DNA from: Thioflexithrix psekupsensis | GTDB lineage: Bacteria > Pseudomonadota > Gammaproteobacteria > Beggiatoales > Beggiatoaceae | Length of the DNA stretch: 64,000 nucleotides | Reading direction: 5' to 3' | NCBI RefSeq assembly: GCF_002149925.1 | Contig: NZ_MSLT01000006.1 | Location: 620,001-684,000, forward strand | In this document: positions 60,871 to 64,000 of the stretch, piece by piece | How the letters are laid out: each line of letters begins with the position of its first letter | How positions within the stretch are numbered: the stretch's first letter is position 1 | The notes under the pieces: generated by a model | What the model was told of the DNA's origin: nothing | The model's input: the letters and a program-made list of their open reading frames with translations, nothing else | Database searches by the model: none | Made by a program: the position numbers and the translations under genes

Positions 60871-63800
60871 CTAATCCCCCGCCCGCTCAATCTGCAAACG
60901 TACAGGCTGACTTAATCCATAAATATCAGGCTCATACATTTCTTCGGCTTTGGTGGGCATGGCGACAAAAGTTCCCGGGGCAATCGCTTGGGCGACGTAG
61001 GAAATGTGGTAATGTCCGGCCGCTAAAAACTCAGAATAGAAAATGGCCGCATGATGACGCAATTCCTGATGGTAGAAATTCCAGAAACCATCCCGCTGCC
61101 AATCTTGTCGTGTATGCCAATAAGAGGATGAGTCGTAAACGCTGGCAGGGCGATTCTCAGCTTGGGCGGCATCGACTTGGGAAGCCGTGGCCAAATCTCG
61201 ATTGACTGGCTCTAAACCACCCGGCACCGGATCATCCACCACCACGAAATAACGCGCTGTCGGTAAAGACAAATACAAATCAACCCGCACCCGATCTCCC
61301 GTTTGCAAGGCCAACGGATCGGCTAATAATTGCCATTTGCCCTCACGCTCAACGTGATACTCACGGCGAATTTCCATGCCGGCATTCACCGCTTGAGCCG
61401 TGTCCACAGTTTGGGCGTAGCTTAAACGCACATTGTAGTATAAACGGCCGTCGCCTTCTCGTTGAATCGCCAATTGCGCCGCACGCCCTGCATCTTCGGC
61501 CAGAGGATAAACGAATTGTTGCGCGGCATCATTTAATTGCTTAAATTCCACCTGCGTTTGTCCCGTTGTCGTTGGCAAGGCGTGATCGTCCAAACGCACC
61601 GTGACCGTCATCGCGGGTTCAGCCGCTTCGTACACGCGACTGTAGTCGATTAAGGCATTCATACAAAACAGATTTTCTTGCGTATTTGACCAATAACCGC
61701 CGCTTTGACGCGCTGCACTAATGGTACGCACCAGTTTAAAGGGTAAATCACTCACCAAGCCATCTTGTGCCTGTTCATCATAAGCAATTAAAGCCGATAA
61801 CATCGCACATTGTGTACGCAAAGGAGAAGATAAAATGTGTTTATAATCAGAAGGTAACGATTCGTTAAACGCCACTTTTCCAGCCGATTGCGTCATATAT
61901 CCCAACAAATCTTTAATCCATTCTTCGCGTAAACTTTCCGTATTAGGCAGGAGCGTGGCGGTGTGTAACATGATCGCCTTGCCGAATAAATCCATACTCG
62001 CCACATGCGGTTCATAACGTTTTAAATCGGCACGGGTTATTTTTTGCCGCATCGCCAAAGCCAGTAACGCCACCGCTCGCACCGAGGCCGACATGCCCTT
62101 AGTATAAAAATCAGGTAAGACATCACGGCGCAAAAGCTGGCTTAAATAATCGTGTAAACGATTTTCTACAGGCGCGGGAATTTGATGCCCTTGTTTTTTC
62201 AACCATTGAAACGCCAGCGCAGTATACGCGCTCAAATAAGGACTTACCCGCTCATTGGTCGCAACGTAATAAGCCATACCGCCATTGGGAGCTTGGAAAT
62301 TCACCGCATCTTTTAACAAAGTCACCGGCAAAATCGCGCTGTCACTCCACACCAATTCCGTTCCCAAATACGGCATTAACGATTCATAATTGGCGGCCAT
62401 CACGCCCTTACTCAAACGCTGTTCCCAACATTGATAAGGGTAATCGCGCATATAACGGAATGTGCCAGAAATTCCACCGATCACCGTTGGCATCACCGCG
62501 ACACTGAGTTGTCCCATATTCGCTTGGGCGTTTTTGGGAATCGCAATGGATTCAATGACTTGATTCTCTGTCGTGGTGGCATATTGCGCAGAAGTTTGTA
62601 GAACTCGCTGCGGCCGCACCGGCAGAATATGCGTTAATTCATCGCGTAAACTTTCACTGTGCGCACTGGCGATTAGACGAATGTCGCCGCTAGACTGCGT
62701 TTGTACGGGCAGCCAAACAGTATAACGTTGATACGGTTTAGCCTGTATTATTTCTTTAATTTCAGTCTGTTGACCGTCGCCATGTTTGACAGAATCGCCC
62801 GCAGCCGCCAGTTGTACCGTGATCGCTTGCACTTGTTCAGTGCGATTCATCACGCTGACTCCCGCACGAAATTCATCGCCTTGCGTCACTTGATTAGGCA
62901 TGACGGGACGTAATTCGATGGGCAAATTGACCTTAAAAGAACTGTCACTTAATCCCATGCGATCCGTAGGAGTCATGGCAATGGCGAGAACACGCCACCC
63001 GGTCAAATTATCCGGTACGGGAAATGATACCGTGGCTTTACCGTGTTCATCGGTGCGTAAACTGGCATTCCAGTAACTGACAAATTTAAATAACGTCCGC
63101 ATTTCTGGCGTTAAACCGCCGTCACCGCCGGCACTTGCGCCTTTTTTCTCGAATTTTTGCCGTCCCACCAAACGCAATAACAGGCTGTAATTGCTCATTT
63201 CTAAATCATCTACGTTGTAAAAACCTTCGTAGGGATCGAAATAGCTACGCCCTTGTTTTAACAAATCAAATACCGCTTCATCTAAAACCACCAGCGTTAA
63301 TTCCACGGGTTCATTTAAGGCTAAATCGGTTTTTGGTTTTACGGCTAAATCCAATGTCACCGTCTCTTTGGGACGGTAAACGGCTTTGTCGCTGCGAATA
63401 TCGACGGTTAATTGTTTATACGGTTCAGTCACTTGGGTGCGCACATAACCCATACGAAATGCAGGTTTACCCAAATCAATGCCATCCGCACTCAACGGCT
63501 GATCTTGACGCGGCGACATGACGGTGACGGATACAAAAAAGCCCGGCTCATAATCGGCCAACACTGGAATATCAATCAATTCAATGCTGTGTTCGAGGGG
63601 CTGTAACCATTGATTTAATACGCCAAAACGTTCTACCGTAATCAAGGCTTGCGCACCGGGATAAGGATTTTTGACCAGATAACGCGCCGTTTCCCCGACT
63701 TTATAACTGTCTTGTTCGGGAACAATTTCTAGGCCGTTGCCTTCATTGCTCTCCCATACCACCGCATCACTGCCTGCAACCCATTGATAAGATTCAGTTT

Positions 63801-64000
63801 GATGGCTGCGTTGTTGACTGTCTTGAATGGTTGCGGTTAAACGATACGTGCCGGCTTGGGGTGGATTGTAAACACAAGATAACGGTGCGGCTGTCGATTG
63901 TAATTCGCAATTGCTCACGGCGACCCATTCATGTTGAAACTGAGTTAAATACGCATTGCCTGCGCCTTTGACGCGAGCGGCTTTGGTTTCGCGGCGTTCT
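60871..64000 (-). CDS. Bacterial alpha-2-macroglobulin, YfhM-like (5' end outside window)
   Basis: The frame is open to the right edge, so only the C-terminal 1040 or so residues are present. They include the macroglobulin bait/MG region (YRPKETVTLDLAVKPKTDLA), the alpha-2-macroglobulin motif (WNASLRTDEHGKATVSFPVP, then DNLTGWRVLAIAMTPTDRMG) and the thioester region YPYQCWEQRLSKG with the C-x-E-Q intact. The thioester-domain helices and receptor-like end (DDPVPGGLEPVNRDLA) follow. Such periplasmic proteins trap foreign proteases. The usual companion pbpC would lie beyond the window, if present. Confidence 0.93.
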   Translation of the reverse strand, partial: ERRETKAARVKGAGNAYLTQFQHEWVAVSNCELQSTAAPLSCVYNPPQAGTYRLTATIQDSQQRSHQTESYQWVAGSDAVVWESNEGNGLEIVPEQDSYKVGETARYLVKNPYPGAQALITVERFGVLNQWLQPLEHSIELIDIPVLADYEPGFFVSVTVMSPRQDQPLSADGIDLGKPAFRMGYVRTQVTEPYKQLTVDIRSDKAVYRPKETVTLDLAVKPKTDLALNEPVELTLVVLDEAVFDLLKQGRSYFDPYEGFYNVDDLEMSNYSLLLRLVGRQKFEKKGASAGGDGGLTPEMRTLFKFVSYWNASLRTDEHGKATVSFPVPDNLTGWRVLAIAMTPTDRMGLSDSSFKVNLPIELRPVMPNQVTQGDEFRAGVSVMNRTEQVQAITVQLAAAGDSVKHGDGQQTEIKEIIQAKPYQRYTVWLPVQTQSSGDIRLIASAHSESLRDELTHILPVRPQRVLQTSAQYATTTENQVIESIAIPKNAQANMGQLSVAVMPTVIGGISGTFRYMRDYPYQCWEQRLSKGVMAANYESLMPYLGTELVWSDSAILPVTLLKDAVNFQAPNGGMAYYVATNERVSPYLSAYTALAFQWLKKQGHQIPAPVENRLHDYLSQLLRRDVLPDFYTKGMSASVRAVALLALAMRQKITRADLKRYEPHVASMDLFGKAIMLHTATLLPNTESLREEWIKDLLGYMTQSAGKVAFNESLPSDYKHILSSPLRTQCAMLSALIAYDEQAQDGLVSDLPFKLVRTISAARQSGGYWSNTQENLFCMNALIDYSRVYEAAEPAMTVTVRLDDHALPTTTGQTQVEFKQLNDAAQQFVYPLAEDAGRAAQLAIQREGDGRLYYNVRLSYAQTVDTAQAVNAGMEIRREYHVEREGKWQLLADPLALQTGDRVRVDLYLSLPTARYFVVVDDPVPGGLEPVNRDLATASQVDAAQAENRPASVYDSSSYWHTRQDWQRDGFWNFYHQELRHHAAIFYSEFLAAGHYHISYVAQAIAPGTFVAMPTKAEEMYEPDIYGLSQPVRLQIERAGD

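Overview
The window is 64 kb of AT-rich bacterial chromosome, probably from a gammaproteobacterium. The support is gene content: fused AAK-GNAT ArgA, DapD, MaeB with a phosphotransacetylase domain, ModE, CysZ, FxsA, a CbrA-like transporter-kinase and YfhM-type alpha-2-macroglobulin. FHA-type exoprotein, Uma2, REP palindromes with a RAYT gene, and TA-flanked MITE-like repeats would suit the filamentous sulfur bacteria (Thiotrichales/Beggiatoa-like). That finer placement is inference.

Layout. 0-4.7 kb: end of a permease with a thioredoxin-like partner, a DUF486 protein, argA, folE2 and a PuuB-like oxidoreductase. 4.6-8.1 kb: a ruined type IIG restriction-modification gene, split by a 191-bp MITE-like element and bracketed by two 183/184-bp copies of the puuB-thiS junction; one copy keeps intact thiS. 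8.2-14.7 kb: tRNA-Gly(CCC), modE, a small lipoprotein, an Hsp70-like chaperone, ispA, fxsA and a frameshifted membrane-protein remnant. 14.7-18.6 kb: a large secreted fibronectin-type protein with 39-bp repeats, and a REP-flanked RAYT transposase. 18.6-25.1 kb: an XRE regulator, a one-module polyketide synthase (KS-AT-KR-ACP) with an in-frame TGA between KS and AT, and an ammonium transporter frameshifted in a G6 tract. 25.2-29.7 kb: circularly permuted ATP-grasp/alpha-E protein, DUF2141 protein and der.

29.9-36.0 kb is a defence island: a restriction-enzyme tail remnant, a KilA-N remnant, an ATPase plus DUF4276 pair (AbiL-like), a 1007-aa nuclease-methylase and a Uma2 nuclease. 36.0-56.4 kb is mostly housekeeping and sensing: a sigma-54 activator with a degenerate receiver, dapD, maeB, an OmpA-like lipoprotein, an FHA-type exoprotein, a bacteriophytochrome with no output domain, a WecA/MraY-like transferase with an epimerase, CysZ, a SYLF protein, a CbrA-like transporter-kinase with a small membrane partner, a retropepsin and a TonB receptor. 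56.4-60.8 kb holds a DNA methyltransferase diverging from a three-gene cassette: ParA-like ATPase, ABC-type ATPase and DUF4435 protein. The last two resemble AriA/AriB of the PARIS defence system; the added ParA and a small promoter-terminator locus in front make this the best candidate for an undescribed system. The window ends inside an alpha-2-macroglobulin gene.

Several genes are broken by one-base changes (restriction-modification gene, ammonium transporter, PKS). Whether this is decay, phase variation or sequencing error cannot be settled from one sequence. All family assignments come from motifs read by eye; no database search was run.
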